A DNA stretch of 64,000 nt from Siphonodentalium dalli (taxonomy: Eukaryota; Mollusca; Scaphopoda; Gadilida; Siphonodentaliidae). A program made the translations under genes and the position numbers. The stretch lies in contig CP136066.1 of assembly GCA_032622095.1 (NCBI GenBank), positions 47,652,911 to 47,716,910 on the forward strand, written 5' to 3'. Positions 35,171 to 48,009 of this stretch are shown piece after piece. How positions within the stretch are numbered: position 1 is the first letter of the stretch; each line of letters starts with the position of its first letter. A model generated the notes under the pieces. That model was not told where the DNA came from and ran no database searches. It saw only the letters and a program-made list of their open reading frames with translations.

Positions 35171-35557
35171 AGAAGAGTGCAAAATATACATGTTTACACT
35201 GTCAGGGTAGCTGCATAGCAACAGCTGTTATGGACATTATGATAGGAAACAAGGTCAAAAGTCTTTGCAATTGATCCTATCATACCTAAGTCACAAATAG
35301 AACTCAAATATGCAATCCACAACAACTAACGTTGAATGAAATACTGTAATACATCCTTAAATGAGCATGTTATAATTTCGATTAGTTGCTTAGCAACCGT
35401 TGCTATGCGGGGCCAAATCTTGACGGGGTCCATATCTGAAAATGATCAGTAAGGTCCAAGTAACATATATGGCAAGTTTCATGATTTTATCATAATTCGT
35501 GCAATTCTTACATTTGCATGAACCAAGCGCCCGAACTAAATGGAAATACAGTAGTTT

Positions 35558-36239
35558 GAAAAATATACTCAAATATGTGTTAAAGTGCAGACAAATTCAC
35601 CATTTTGTTATTTTCAAGAATACGAATCACACCAGAATTAAGCAAATGATGTATGAAATGTGCAGGTGCAGTTACCATGCACATGTCATCCCCCAATATT
35701 TAAATGTCATGACAATCTAATCAATTAGTATTAAAAAAAAACCAACTTGTTCATTACTTCGCCATATAGGCAAGGGGAAACAGTGTTCCTTAATTCTACA
35801 CAATTTCAATGTTTTTGCGAAATGTCAGTCAATATATGGATTTGTGTATATCGTATGAAGAAATGTACTTTGACTATCTCGTAAGGGGGGACTTCCATTG
35901 CTACGGATGGATGACTCGCAAATAATAGTGGTCCGCAATGGCCCCGGGCTATTAAAAAAATGAAGAAATGTAATGAGGAATGCTAAAATATGCACATATT
36001 AACACAAGATTGTCCAGAATAAAATTCTATCCAGTTGGGGCATGAATTCTACATGTACCCCGTTTCAAAGCGCTGGGCAATCATTACCCTCACGAGCATC
36101 AACACTCAGTAACCAACTACTGCTCCCAGGGGACGGGGTATGTATAAACACAATGTGACAGGTATACTGACAATATATGTCACTGCTAATAATCAGGTAT
36201 CCTTTTCATCGCGTGCATATGGGTGGTGCGAAACGAGCG
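35558..36239. other. No gene recognised
   Basis: Unique-looking DNA. A 73-codon plus frame (35499-35720) starts inside the inverted repeat and has no known motif. Confidence 0.4.
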
Positions 36240-37005
36240 ATCTTGTTTAAGGGTCACAACTTGGCGCAAAATATGAAAAGCATACAATCCGACAATTGTT
36301 AATTAGTCACTAGCCACCATTTAAGGAGGGGATCACTGTCCAAAAAATATCGAGGTAACCCGTTTATAACCGAGCACAAATTGGGCGTAAGTAGTGTCTG
36401 GCGTCAAAATTAACCCTAAATTGTTTTCTAATTTAAGCTTTTGTTGCTAAATTGCAGACTGTGTGAGTTCATACGTGGCCCATTCGTCGATAGCCACCAT
36501 AGGGTGAACTCACTGTCAAATAGTACATGGGAGGCCGTTATCACGTTATCACGTCACCAGAATCCAGCAATCCCACCGATACCGATAAGAGTGAGATTTT
36601 GGGTGAAGAATTATATCTAAATTTACAATAGCATAGATCTCACACAATCATGAATTCGGCAAAATGCTAGTGTCCTTTAGAAATTCAGACTACTTACGCC
36701 CAATGTTTGGCCGGGTATAATGGGCTATCTGATACTTTTTTGACAGAAATATTACCATGAGGTTGCTATGGACGAATTCACACTCAAGTGGGCCACTAGT
36801 AGCATATATTGGTCTATAACAATCGGGAGTAAAGCAACATTTTATGACTATACTAACGCCCAATTTGTGGCCGGATATAATTTGCTAGCCGGATACGTTT
36901 GTGCCAGTGCTATTTTAGATACCAAAACAGTATATGCCTTTATTACATGTGTAGCATGTGTAGGAAATGTTGCTAATAGACATGACTTTCAAACTCTGCA
37001 ACTGA
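36240..37005 (+). repeat. ~150-175 bp tandem repeat, part 1
   Basis: CTTACGCCCAATTTGTGGCC-like and TATAATGGGCTAYCTG-like words recur at about 36700 and 36860, with weaker copies upstream. They are joined by TTTTTTGACAG, GAATTCACAC and GTGGCCACTAG. The unit continues at 38190. Confidence 0.7.
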
Positions 37006-38189
37006 TAATGTAAAATTATCATCTATAACATTCTCATACACAGAGATAACCTGTACACCGACCTATCTTCCGAACTGAAAATAAATATCAGCATTCTATT
37101 CTAACTGCAACTGAATCAATTGAACTGACTCATCGCTATCTGGCGTAGACAGCAAACAACGTGAATATATCGCACAATACCGCTGAAATGGAATCACCAC
37201 TGAGTCACACTGGCTGGCCCATCTGAGAACTTCAATCATGAATACACAAAAATCAACACAAATATGTTAACATCATAATCATATATAGAAAGGAATACTA
37301 TATCACCTCACAGCGTATATTTAAAAACAAAAGAATTCCTTGAAAACTGGTACCTCATATGAGTCGTGGCTCTACACTGGATCGTCAGCTGGAATAACTG
37401 GAAATATCCCTGATCGTACGAAGATGGTAAATGACACCTAACAATACAGTCTCCAGTACTGTCAAGTTCAAAATATTTCTTCAAATGCCTTGAAGAAATC
37501 AGTTGATAACGTTAAAATTGAATACTACGTAAGGACATCATGACCTATGCTTCCCCAGTATAGTATGTGATATTTGTTGTATGTTTTTACTCGTTAATAT
37601 CATGTTTTTAATAATATTATGTCTTGGTTGTGGAACTTTAGAGTTGGTCATATTTGCATAAATATATTTGCCCAATAGTGTAGGGATGTAGAAATAGCAT
37701 GCTGAGTTAATAATACCCCTTTTATAATAGTATACAGGTTTTGTTTCTAACAATGTCGCCATATTTATGACTGTCAAAATAGCTGTCATATCGACAATAG
37801 GGAAGTTGGTTATTGACACATTCACATTTCATATATTTATTCATATGATCATATCCATTATGGATATGTATTTGGTTAGCAAATACAACCCATGTATTTG
37901 TTCGCCAGGGTCATCTTCGTTTCTATCTCGTCATCTCTCGATTGATGCCTAATGTGTGATGTTTGATGTCGTTGGAAGTCAAGCTATCTATGTAGATGTG
38001 TGCGGTGTCCATGTGTCCTGTGATGTGATGTTGGATTATGTTCCGTTCGGTATTGCATGAGTATCAAATAAATGCATGATGAAGACTTTTAACGATAGCC
38101 TCAGTTTTCATAGACCCTGCATGATGTTTAGGCTCAGAGCCCTACAAATGTGTGTGATATAGAGACTGATAGTTCACTTAAGACCCACC
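37006..38189. other. Unassigned sequence interrupting the ~150-175 bp array
   Basis: No coding, RNA or repeat signature recognised. Array units lie on both sides, so this could be an insertion or a decayed part of the array. I see no terminal repeats. Confidence 0.4.
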
Positions 38190-39075
38190 CTGTGCTCTAC
38201 CGCACGTTTTTGACAGTGATTTGTCCCGCTGGTGGTTCTGGTCGAATTCACCACAAAATGGGGCCACCAATAGCACATATATCTCACAATCAGGAATTCG
38301 TGAACATTTTAGGGTTAGTTTGGATTCCAGACCCTACTTACGCCAAATTTGTGGCCGGGTAAAATGGGCTACCTGGGTACCTTTCCGATAGTGATTCGCC
38401 CCTCAATTTTTTATGTATGAATTCACACCAAAAGAGGCCTCCACTTGCATTGGTCTCCCACGATCAGGAATTTAGCAACAGTTTATGGTCAGTTTTGACG
38501 TCAGACTCGCCTTACGCCCAATTTGTGGCCGGTTATTATGGGTTACTTCGGTACTTTTTTGACAGTGATTGCATGGATATGAACGAAATCACACCAAAAG
38601 GGACCACAAATATGATATATCTCCAACAATCGGATATTTAGCAACATTTTTGGGTCCGTTTTGACGCCAGACTTCACTTATACTTGTGACCGGATCTAAT
38701 AGGCTACCGAGGATTATTTTTTGTTTTTGACTAGCCCCAAGTGTGACTATGGGCGAACTATTCCAAAAATTTAGGGTCAGTTGCGATGCCAGACTCTACT
38801 TACGCCAAATGTGTGGCATGTACAATGTGTTAACCAGGTACTTTTTTACAGTAATATGCCCCTAAGTGCCAAAAGTGGCCACAAATAAGATGAATCTCCC
38901 AGAATCGGGAATTTGGAAATATTTCAGGGTATGTTTTAACGCAAGACTCTACTTACGACCAATTTATGGCAGGGTGTAATGGGCTACCCCGGTACTCTTA
39001 TTACGATGAATTACCCCAAGGGTGTCTACTCACCGCCAATTTCGACTGGTGGTATAACGGCCTACCCGGAGGGGG
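38190..39075 (+). repeat. ~150-175 bp tandem repeat, part 2
   Basis: Five or six diverged units have TTTGTGGCCGGG or similar at about 38349, 38521, 38685, 38810 and 38963. They are separated by TTTTGACAGTGATT, GAATTCACACCAAAA and TTTTGACGCCAGACTC words. Confidence 0.8.
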
Positions 39076-39287
39076 TGGGGTAGTAAAATATTTGCAGGAA
39101 GGTGTGCCTTTTTTTTGCATCTGTCATTTTCGGGGACCCACCACCCCCCAAACCTGCAAAAAACAAATTGTCTTAACTCCCTATTTTTTGACACCCGCCC
39201 CCCAAATTTCACTAATTTTGGTCCGAAACAGCATAAAAACCTACATAATTTATATTGCTCATACCACTGAGAATTATCACATTTAGT

Positions 39288-40303
39288 CCAAATTATAGCG
39301 GGAAAATCTAGTACAATGTATACAAATGTATATATTTTCCTGAATGAATTTGTCATGCCCTAATGGAACTGGGACAAACAGAATAGAAGTCACTTGTCAG
39401 TTATTTAACTAACACGTATAATAACCAAGTGAGTCACAACTTGCTACCTTTTCGGAAAACGCAGAGAATAATGTTCATTACTTTTTACAAATTTGGTTGC
39501 CCTTTTGGAAGCCATCTTGAGCGATTTGGTCTATAAACACTGTAGTGTGACACATTTAAGATAGACCAAAACAATAAACACCTTTGATACCAACGATAGT
39601 TCCATTTTACTTGAAAAAATGGTCCAAACCTGAAAAGTTAATTTTTGCCGATATTTATGTCAAGTTTGTGAGAGAAAAATCCAATATTTCTGGTGATGTC
39701 AGTGATGAAAATAGTAACAATGATCAATATTGCATCATACATGTTAGTATTCAACGTATAGAATGCCGAATATCCAATTTTAACATCAACTACAACTTGT
39801 AAGCGATTGCAGAACACGATGGGGCAATATTTACTATTTTCCATATTTTGGCGGCCATTTTTGCAGCCATTTTGAGCCAAAGTAAGAATTTTGGTTCCAG
39901 TGAGTTGGAATGTTCATAGGTAATGATATTCCTCACTTACATTACATAGTTCTGTTCAGTTCTTGTTGAAATATAACTGGAATCCCAATTGTGATGTTTT
40001 GTGAAATTTTATACCGCATTATGTAAAATCGAATTTTTCAGGGATCGGACGGGGCTAGGACCCCAATAATGGCATATATAATTGCTCCAATGATCAGTTA
40101 ATATACAAAATGCATAACAAATTCATATTACTCAACCAATTGCAAACAGCATGAACTGATTTTGAAGATAATTGTGAAAAAAACGTCATATTTTCAACTT
40201 TCGGCGGCCATTTTGGCGGCCATCTAGATTGGTGAGTTTCAATTTTGACTCAAAAAAGTGTCATAATATACATTGTACTAGATTTTCCCGCTATAATTTG
40301 CAT
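39288..40303. repeat. Short near-perfect inverted repeat 950 bp apart
   Basis: AAATTATAGCGGGAAAATCT plus AGTACAATGTATA at about 39291-39323 recurs in inverse at about 40268-40300. Block A copy 2 lies between the arms, so these may be the outer ends of a larger mobile unit. Confidence 0.75.
39420..39800 (+). repeat. Dispersed repeat block A, copy 2
   Basis: Matches 31215-31610 along its length with moderate divergence. The open frame at 39584-39802 lies in the repeat. Confidence 0.85.
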
Positions 40304-40699
40304 AAAACCGACATAGGGTCTGGTCTGAAAAACGGCCGCCATGATGGTCTATTCAGCCACTTTCTTGTTAACATTGCTTAAAAGTTTAAGGACCTGAGCA
40401 ATGAACTGAATCGATGGACGTCAACAAACGAGACCCCAAGCCACGTCCCTAGTCACGACGCAAATATTGCCTAATCTCAGTCAGGTACGGAGCCATCAGG
40501 TACATTTCCATACATCATATATGACGTCTGTCATCGAAATTGCTACATGTCTATGGACGATGTCTGATATTCCAGTCAATGTTATTTGTGTGTAGCAAAG
40601 ATATCAAACGCCGTTATCTACATATATTTACCGGAATCTATTTTTGCCATATTAAGGGACACCGGCCGACCTTTGGTTCGAACTTGATATGGGCTGCAT
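39801..40699. other. No gene recognised
   Basis: Contains repeated GGCGGCCATTTTGGCGGCCA-like words (39848, 40204) and the right arm of the inverted repeat. The 107-codon frame at 40540-40863 runs into a GC-rich repeat and has no known domain. Confidence 0.4.
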
Positions 40700-41034
40700 C
40701 AGACTGTATAATTCTTACCCAAGGGGTGAGGGGTAGACTTAATAGTTTGTTTATTTTGGGTGAGGTTGATTGCGGGGGGGGGTCTAGGTGGTATTTGGTG
40801 CGGGTCACCCTCCCATGCTGTCAAGTTGACCGAAAAAGACATGTTGTTTACCCCATGGGGTGAGGGATGAGACGTTTCTATTGAGTATTTAGGGCGGGCC
40901 ACACACTCCTGCCATCAAATTGACTTACCGTTCTCAGGGTGGTACTCTCCGGGCGTAATGGCGGGAGTAGGGTTGTTTCTAGGGGTATTTGGGATGAGCA
41001 AATTCACCGAAAGAGATATTTTTGAGGACAAGGA
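40700..41034 (+). repeat. Degenerate ~110-130 bp tandem repeat, 2-3 units
   Basis: GGGGTGAGGG, TATTTDGGGYGRGC and TGYCAARTTGACY words recur, with C- and G-rich tracts between. The alignment is loose. Confidence 0.5.
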
Positions 41035-41430
41035 ATGTCATGTTCGTCCCAAATTGTTTCGCTCAGCTGGCCACTTAAGAATTTGGGTAAACAAATCGGA
41101 TTTTCGACCCAAATGGTTTTCGGCCTAAATTGTTTCACTTACAATGTTCCGTGGTCATTTGCCACATTTCTAAAACTTTTCGGACCGAGCACAGGTTCGA
41201 CCCTTTTTCGGACCACTTTTACGAACTCGAACCAAAATGTTTCGGCCCAAAATGTTCCGCACAGCTGGCCACTTGATAATTTGGACTCATTGGGGCCATT
41301 TTCCTTTCAATATTTAGACTTTGCCTAATTTCGAGGCATTTCGGACGTTTCGACCCAAATTTGTTTCGGTCAAGATTTTTGTTATTTTTTACTTAGTATG
41401 TTCCCGTGGTCATTTGCCACATACAATGTG
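41035..41430 (+). repeat. Dispersed repeat block B, copy 2
   Basis: Shares with 31640-32160 the stretches GGACCGAGCACAGGTTCGA, GGACCACTTTTACGAACTCG, TTTGCCTAATTTCGAGGCAT, TTAGTATGTTCCCGTGGTCA and TTTGCCACAT. Confidence 0.88.
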
Positions 41431-42107
41431 TTCATCTTATCTCAGATTTAGAAACCTGAACAACATGTTGAAAAGTTTACATCTTTAATCGACAGTTAAA
41501 GGTGATATATGCAACTGGTTTCTTCATTTGGCTAAATAATGAATTTAATTGGTCAGCCATCATATCCTGCAAACACGATATTTTAGAAACGCGCCTCTCT
41601 ACTGATGGGCGGCGTAACATATCAATGTTTTGAAATTGGTTTCGCATTTTGAGCGAAAACTTCATGGCTTATCTCCCCATATGTTGTGACATCACCGATT
41701 GAGGTTAAAGCAATCGCTGTTGATTTCTCCCAACACATAGCATATTTCTGCAAAATGATAAGTCAAGTGATACATGTATTTATTCTTTTACAAAGTGTAT
41801 CTTATAATCTTAATTGAATACAGAGCCAATAGTAGGATTCGACCAGAAGAAGTAGAGTTTACGACCTGTCTCAAAATTGTTTTCAAAATCTGATATGATC
41901 AAATATACAATTCTGGGGCTATCCCCTATGGGCTATAGGCATATTGTGAGCCTAATTTTAAACGGGAACTGATTATACACATGTGTATCCAGGGGATATA
42001 CACATGGGAAACTGTTGGTTATTTTGTACTGACAAGACGCAACATGTGTATCCCCAAGTCACGGCTGATTGGTCATATGTATCAGTTGATAACGCATGCC
42101 GTGAACA
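41431..42107. other. No gene recognised
   Basis: Short frames on both strands (41477-41665, 41973-42271) have no recognised motif; the latter runs into the AAGAAA repeat. Confidence 0.4.
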
Positions 42108-42470
42108 CACTGCCAAAAAATAATTTCTTAATAAGAAATAATTACTTGAAACAAGAAAAACAATTACCTGAAACAAGAAATATTAAGAAAATATATCTTA
42201 TTTTGAGAAATATACCCCTCAAGATTGCTACATCAAGAAAATTTAAGAAAATCCCACCAAACAAGATATAGTTGTCTCAAATAAGATAGATTTTAGTCTT
42301 GAAACAAGAAACAATTAAGAAATAATTATTTCGTTTGAGAAACAATTTCCTTACTAAGAAAATGGCTTCAAAAATTAAATATATTTCTTGTTTCAAGATT
42401 GTTTTTCTAAGTTAAGAAATATTTAAAGAAATAATAGAAAATATATTAAACCAAGAATTAATTGTTATGT
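42108..42470. repeat. AAGAAA/TTTCTT repeat beginning CACTGCCAAAAAA
   Basis: Starts CACTGCCAAAAAATAATTTC. It is then filled with alternating CAAGAAA, TTAAGAAA and TTTCTT words, so that both strands look alike. The right border is unclear. The block at 56890-57399 ends with the inverse of this start (TTTTTGGCAGTG), so CACTGCCAAAAA is probably the terminal repeat of a MITE family. Confidence 0.72.
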
Positions 42471-42569
42471 ACACATTACTGCTGTATTGGAATAACTGTT
42501 GAAGTCCAATGAGAGCAAAATTGTGATCAAAACTTTATGGTAAACATTGGAAAATGTCCAACATGTTGA

Positions 42570-42780
42570 TTAAATATTCTGAAAATTATATTCATACTTA
42601 AATATTTGAACTAATACTACATCTTGGATTATATACCTTTGTTGACAAATCACTGAAACAGTTATGTTTACATAACAATAATTTCATCAGATGTAATTTT
42701 GTTATTGGAGAACTGTCAGTAAGTTTTTATCTATTTCTCAATGTTCTTAGTGGATGGCGACCTTTATACAATTTTATTAA
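42570..42780 (+). repeat. Dispersed repeat, copy 1 (GACAAATCACTG family)
   Basis: Shares TTGACAAATCACTG, GTTTACATAACAATA, GTTATTGGAAAACT and TTCTTAGTGG words with 53870-54075. It directly precedes the ~385 bp array. Confidence 0.7.
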
Positions 42781-42959
42781 AATAATTTTGGCACATTATA
42801 GTGGGTTCCATTGAGGAGGTCATTGCTTGAAATCTTCAGTTGACGGTACATCTGTCCCCCCCCCCCCAGAACTAGACATACCTTTCTGATGCCCACTTGC
42901 ATTGGACCATTTAAACCGGTACCTCAAGCTGCCATACACCCCTTCATATACGGTTGGAA

Positions 42960-45900
42960 GACACTACGAATTTGAAGCCAATGGCATTTCCTCAGAGTTG
43001 ACTCTCTTCAATGATGAAAGGAAGCCCAAATGAAACAACATATTGCATGTTTATAACACGAAAGAGACTTTTATCTTATCTTAGCAGAATGGATGTCTCA
43101 ATAAAACAATAAAACAATAAAAATATCTTATTTATCAATAGTTGAATTTCATTCTGCTTTACGGGGATGCATTCAATATGGCTTTTAGGTAGTTTCCAGA
43201 CTACATTAAGTAAAATATCCATCAAATGATGTATTCTACTTTGCTTTGTACACAAAAATGCATTCCATGACCATAAGAAATGTTAATTTATTGGCCGATA
43301 TATTCATCTGATAAGAAGTGCTAACATTTTAGGTCTCAGACACCATTTCAGCGGGGCATGGTATCTTAGAACTAATGGAATTTCTTCATATTTGACTCTC
43401 TAAATGATGAAAGTAATCACAATGAAGCCATTATTTGCATGTTTAAAACATGTATACGGCTATATCTCAGCAGAATGCATGTCTCTGGTGAAACAAACAA
43501 TAAAATATCTATAGCTGAATTTCATTTGGCTATACATGGATGCATACAATATGGCTTTTATGTGGTTTCCACAGAATATTTTAAGTACAATATCCATCAA
43601 ATGATGTTTTCTACCTTGCCCTGTATATTAAAATGCATGCAATGACCAAGAGAAATGATTAATTTATTGGTAGAGATGTCCATCTGATAAGAAATACTGC
43701 CATTTGAAGTTAGATACACTATTTCAGCTGGCTTGGCATCTTATAAATTTGAAATAAGAGAATCTCTTCAGCTTTGATTCTCTAAATTATGGAAGAAAGC
43801 CCAAATGAAGCCACTATTTGCATGTTTATAACATATATAAGGCTATATCTCAACAGAATGCATGTATCTGATGAAATAAACAATAAAATATCCATAGTTT
43901 AATTTCATTTGGCTATACAGGGATGCATACAATATTGCTTTTATGTAGTTTCCACCAGTTTCCCACATACTATTTTAAGTAAAATATCCATCAAATGATG
44001 TTTTCTACCTTGCCCTGTACATTTAAATGCATACACTGACCATGAGAAATGTTTAGTTTACTAGTAGAAATGTCCATCTGATAAGAAATAGTGCCATTTA
44101 AGGTTTGATACACCATTTCAGCTGACTTCCATCTTATACAATATTGCTTTTATGTAGTTTCCACAGACTATTTTAAGTAAAATATCAATCTTATGATGTT
44201 TTCTACCTTGCCTTGTATATTAAAATGCATGTAATGGCCATGAGAAATTATTAATTTATTGGTAGAGATGTCCATCTGATAAGAAATAGTGCCATTTAAG
44301 GTTTGATACACCATTTCAGCTGACTTCCATCTTATAAATTTGAAATAAGGGAATCTCTTCAGCTTTGACTCTCTAAATTATGGAAGAAAGCCCAAACGAA
44401 GCCACTATTTGCATGTTTGTAACATACATAAGGCTATATCTCAATAGAATACATGTTTCTGATGAAATAAATAATAAGATATCCACAGTTTAATTTCATT
44501 TTGGCTATACAGGGATGCATACAATATTGCTTTTATGTAGTTTCCACCAGTTTTCCACCGACTATTTTAAGTAAAATATCCATTAAATGATGTTTTATAC
44601 CTTGCCCTGTACATTAAAATGCATGCAATGACCGTGGGAAATGTTTAATTTATTGGCAGAGATGTCCATCTGATAAGAAATACTGCCATTTGAGGTTTGA
44701 TACACCATTTCATCTGGCTTGGCATCTTATAAATTTGAAATAAGGGAATCTATTCAGCGTTGACTCTCTAAATTATGAAAGAAAGCCCAAATGAGGCCAC
44801 TATTTGTATGTTCATAACATATATAAGGCTATATCTCAGCAGAATACATGTCTCTGATGAAATAAACAGTAAAATATCCATAGTTGTATTTCATTTGGCT
44901 ATACAGGGATGCATACAATATTGCTTTTATGTAGTTTCCACAGACTATTTTAAGTAAAATATCAATCAAATGATGTTTTCTACCTTGCCCTGTGTATTAA
45001 AATGCATACAATGACCATGATAAATGTTTAATTTATTGGTAGAGATGTCCATCTGATAAGAAATACTGACATTTAAGGTTTGATACACCATTTCAGCTGG
45101 CTTGACATCTTATAAATTTGAAATAAGGGATCTCTTCAGCTTTGACTCTCTAAATTACGGAAGAAAGCCCACATGAAGCCACTATTTACATGTTTATAAC
45201 ATATATAAGGCTATATCTCAACAGAATACATGTCTCTGATGAAATAAACAATAACATAACCACAGTTTAATTTCACTTGGCTATACAGGGATGCATACAA
45301 TATTGCTTTTATGTAGTTTCCACCAGTTTCCCACATACTATTTTAAGTAAAATATTCATCAAATGATGTTTTCTACCTTGCCCTGTACATTTAAATGCAT
45401 ACACTGACCATGAGAAATGTTTAGTTTACTAGTAGAAATGTCCATCTGATAAGAAATACTGACATTTGATGTGTAATACACCATTTGAACTGGCTTGGCA
45501 TCTTATAAATTTGAATTAAGGGAATCTATTCAGCTTTGAATCTCTAAATTATGGAAGAAAGCCCAAATGAGGCCACTATTTGTATGTTTATAACATAATT
45601 ATATAAGGCTATATCTCAACAGAATGCATGTCTGTGATGAAAAAAACAGTAAAATATCCATAGCTTAATTTATTGCTTTTATGTAGTTTCCACAAAATAT
45701 GTAAAATAAGTAAAATATCCAAAATATAATGTAATCTACCTTGCCCTGTACATTAAAATGCATGCAATGATCATGAGAAATGTTTAATTTATTGGTAGAG
45801 ATATCCATCTGATAAAGGAGTACTAGCATTTGAGGTTTAAGACACCATTTCATGGGGCACTGTGATATTATAAACTTCGAACTAAGGGAATTTCTTCAGA

Positions 45901-46545
45901 TTTAACTGTCTAAATGATGGAAAAAATCCAATGAAGCCACTATTAGCATGTTTAAGCATGTATAATGCTATATCTTAGCAGAATGAATGGCCCTGATGAA
46001 ATAAAGAATAAAACATCCATAGTTGTATTTCATTTTGCTATACATGGATGCATACAATATGGCTTTTAGGTTGTTTCCACAGACTATTTTAAGTAACATA
46101 TCCATCAAATGATATAATCTACCTTGCCCTGCGTATTAAAATGCATACAATTGCAATGATAAATGTTTAATTTATTGACAGAGATGTCCATCTGACAAGA
46201 AGTACTAACATTTGATGTTTGTGACATCAATTCAGCAGGCCAGGCATGCTACAACTTTCAAACTAAGAAAATTTCCTCAGATTTGACACGCTAAATGATG
46301 GAAGTTATCCCAAATGAAGCAACTATTTGCATGTTTATAACGTATAAGGCTATATCTTTACAGAAGGCATGTCTCTGATAATAAAAATAATAACATGTCT
46401 ATAGTTCACAGTTCAGTTGGATAGACAGGGTGCATACCATATGGCTTTAAGTTAGTTTTCACAAACTAGAATATCCATCAAATGATGTAATCTACCTTGC
46501 CCTATGTATTAAAAGTGCATGCAATAACTTGAGAAAAGTTTAGTT
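42960..46545 (+). repeat. ~385 bp satellite-like tandem array, about nine units
   Basis: GATGTCCATCTGATAAGAAA or variants recur at about 43303, 43679, 44071, 44268, 44663, 45049, 45438, 45803 and 46185, at a spacing of about 365-395 bp. One shortened unit of about 197 bp starts near 44071. Other landmarks are TTTGCATGTTTATAACATAT, GGCTATATCTCARCAGAAT, GGCTATACAGGGATGCATAC and CTACCTTGCCCTGTACATTA. The outer units are the most diverged. Confidence 0.93.
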
Positions 46546-46564
46546 TATTGACAAGCATTGTAAG

Positions 46565-46690
46565 CCAGTGCATTCTCTATTTATGATGCGAGGCTCCATA
46601 TGGAAGACTCACATATATAAGATAATGCTCTAGCACATGGTCTTTAATGTTGTACCAGCGCAATTCCCGCCATGAGAGGGTTAAATATAT
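46565..46690. repeat. Palindromic 'GAGAATGC' repeat, copy 2
   Basis: GTGCATTCTCTATTTATGAT and CTCACATATATAAGATAATG flank CGAGGCTCCATATGGAAG. They are followed by ATGGTCTTTAATGTTGTACC and AGCGCAATTCCCGCCATGAG. It lies at the 3' end of the ~385 bp array. Confidence 0.8.
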
Positions 46691-46794
46691 AAAAAATGGT
46701 TACACAAACATATTTCTTTAAAAAAACATGGTGAGTGATTTAAGTAATATATATGGTCATATATATGGGAGGCCCTTTTCACATTTATTATTTA

Positions 46795-46935
46795 TTTACG
46801 CTTGAGTGCAAATATTTGCGCTTAAGCACAAATATTTGCGCTTAAGTGCAAATAACCTCTATCATTTGGGCTTAAGCGCAAATATTTGTGCTTGAGCATA
46901 AATCATTTGCGCTTATTAAAGCACAAATAAAACTT
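46795..46935. repeat. Second GCTTAAGC palindrome field
   Basis: TTTGCGCTTAAGYRCAAATA recurs about six times at 20-40 bp spacing. It shares the CGCTTAAGCG core with 19590-20190, though the flanks differ (AAATA here, AAGGAA there). Confidence 0.88.
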
Positions 46936-46984
46936 AATATGCATTGATTCCCCCCTGAATTAATTGAAAATGGCACAGGCCAAA

Positions 46985-47340
46985 ACACACCACTCAAGTC
47001 TATATAGGCCCACCATATGAGTAATCCCAGTAATCCTTAGAGACCTTTTATGACTATGCAAATGGTATATATATGTGCAGAAAATGTCTCTTTTTTTAAA
47101 TACACTAGATCTCTGGGATGGAGACACAAATTATTGGGGACATGGATGCTGATAATATGAACATAGGGTTTCTTTCCCCTATTTCAAGTCAATAAGTACA
47201 CCATATGAGGGAAGCAAGCTCACAGTAAACCCTAATTCCCATTTGGATGGCCATGGGAATGATATATACCTGTGAAGGAGATGTCCCTTTAATCAAATAT
47301 ACTAGAGCTCTGGGAGTGAGGCATCACCAGGGACAGAGAT
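46985..47340 (+). repeat. Diverged direct duplication of ~200 bp
   Basis: Two units share CACCATATGAG, TATATATRYSTGTG, GATGTCYCTTT and ACTAGAKCTCTGGGA at about 47005-47120 and 47200-47320. Confidence 0.55.
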
Positions 47341-48009
47341 GTGTTTAATTTCGTTCCGCTGTAACAACCGTTCCTTATCTTTTGCTTACTGCCGGCACCA
47401 GGTCACGAGGTTGGTTCGTCTATTTTGACAATTTTCAAGGTCGGAAATGAACACTTCACTTGATATGATTATACGGGTAAGTGAACTAATAAGTAAACTG
47501 TTGAAGTTTTTTCTCTTTACGAAAATGCTGTTCGAGTGATATACTTAATTGAACTACGATTAAAATTGCTTGATTTATTCATGTTCTTCAAATGAAATGA
47601 TCGTGAATTTTACTGTTGGTGAAATATGTACACAATTTTAGAATACGATGATCGGGTTGTCATAAATTATGATTTGTCATGTGAAAATAGTAACATCTGA
47701 TGGACTATGATTATACGGCATTGATCATTCATATATCAATGTACCCCTCCACAATATTCGCAAAACTGGGAAACTTTGCAAAAACGATTTTTATCAAATT
47801 ATAATTTGTGTTTAATTTCCATGCTACATAAAAGTACATAAAAGGAAAGTATTGCGACCAATTTCCGTGAATGGGAATCTTTACTCTGCGAATCAAATTC
47901 TGGCATAAAGCCATAATTGCTGTGTATTATCGGTCGAGATTAATGACAATAGTTGGAAAACAAAAAGGTCACATTTATTGAAAATATAACTTAAAAGGCA
48001 ATCTCATAT
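47341..48009. other. No gene proven; one donor-like site
   Basis: ATTATACGGGTAAGTGA at about 47469-47485 fits a strong eukaryotic 5' splice donor. Upstream DNA (47360-47470) is GC-richer than its surroundings. Without a reading frame or acceptor I do not call an exon. Confidence 0.3.

Larger units (their letters stand above)
33030..35557. mobile_element. 2.5 kb element with ~285 bp terminal inverted repeats
   Basis: The left arm (33030-33312) begins ACTGTATTTCCATTTAGTTC and includes GTAAGAATTGCACAAATTAT, CTTACTGATCATTTTCAGAT, TAGCAACGGTTGCTA and CACAACAACTAA in inverse. The right arm (35263-35557) is its inverse and ends TAAATGGAAATACAGT. Two stretches of tandem cores lie between the arms. 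No transposase is visible. The arm starts where the Penelope-like similarity ends, so the exact left border is ambiguous by about 15 bp. Confidence 0.85.

Noticed and set aside
43860-46380. CTGATGA words suggesting hammerhead ribozymes in the ~385 bp array
   Set aside because: The remaining conserved core (GAAA after stem II and the cleavage-site context) could not be placed, and the word is only part of a conserved TCTGATGAAATAAA stretch.
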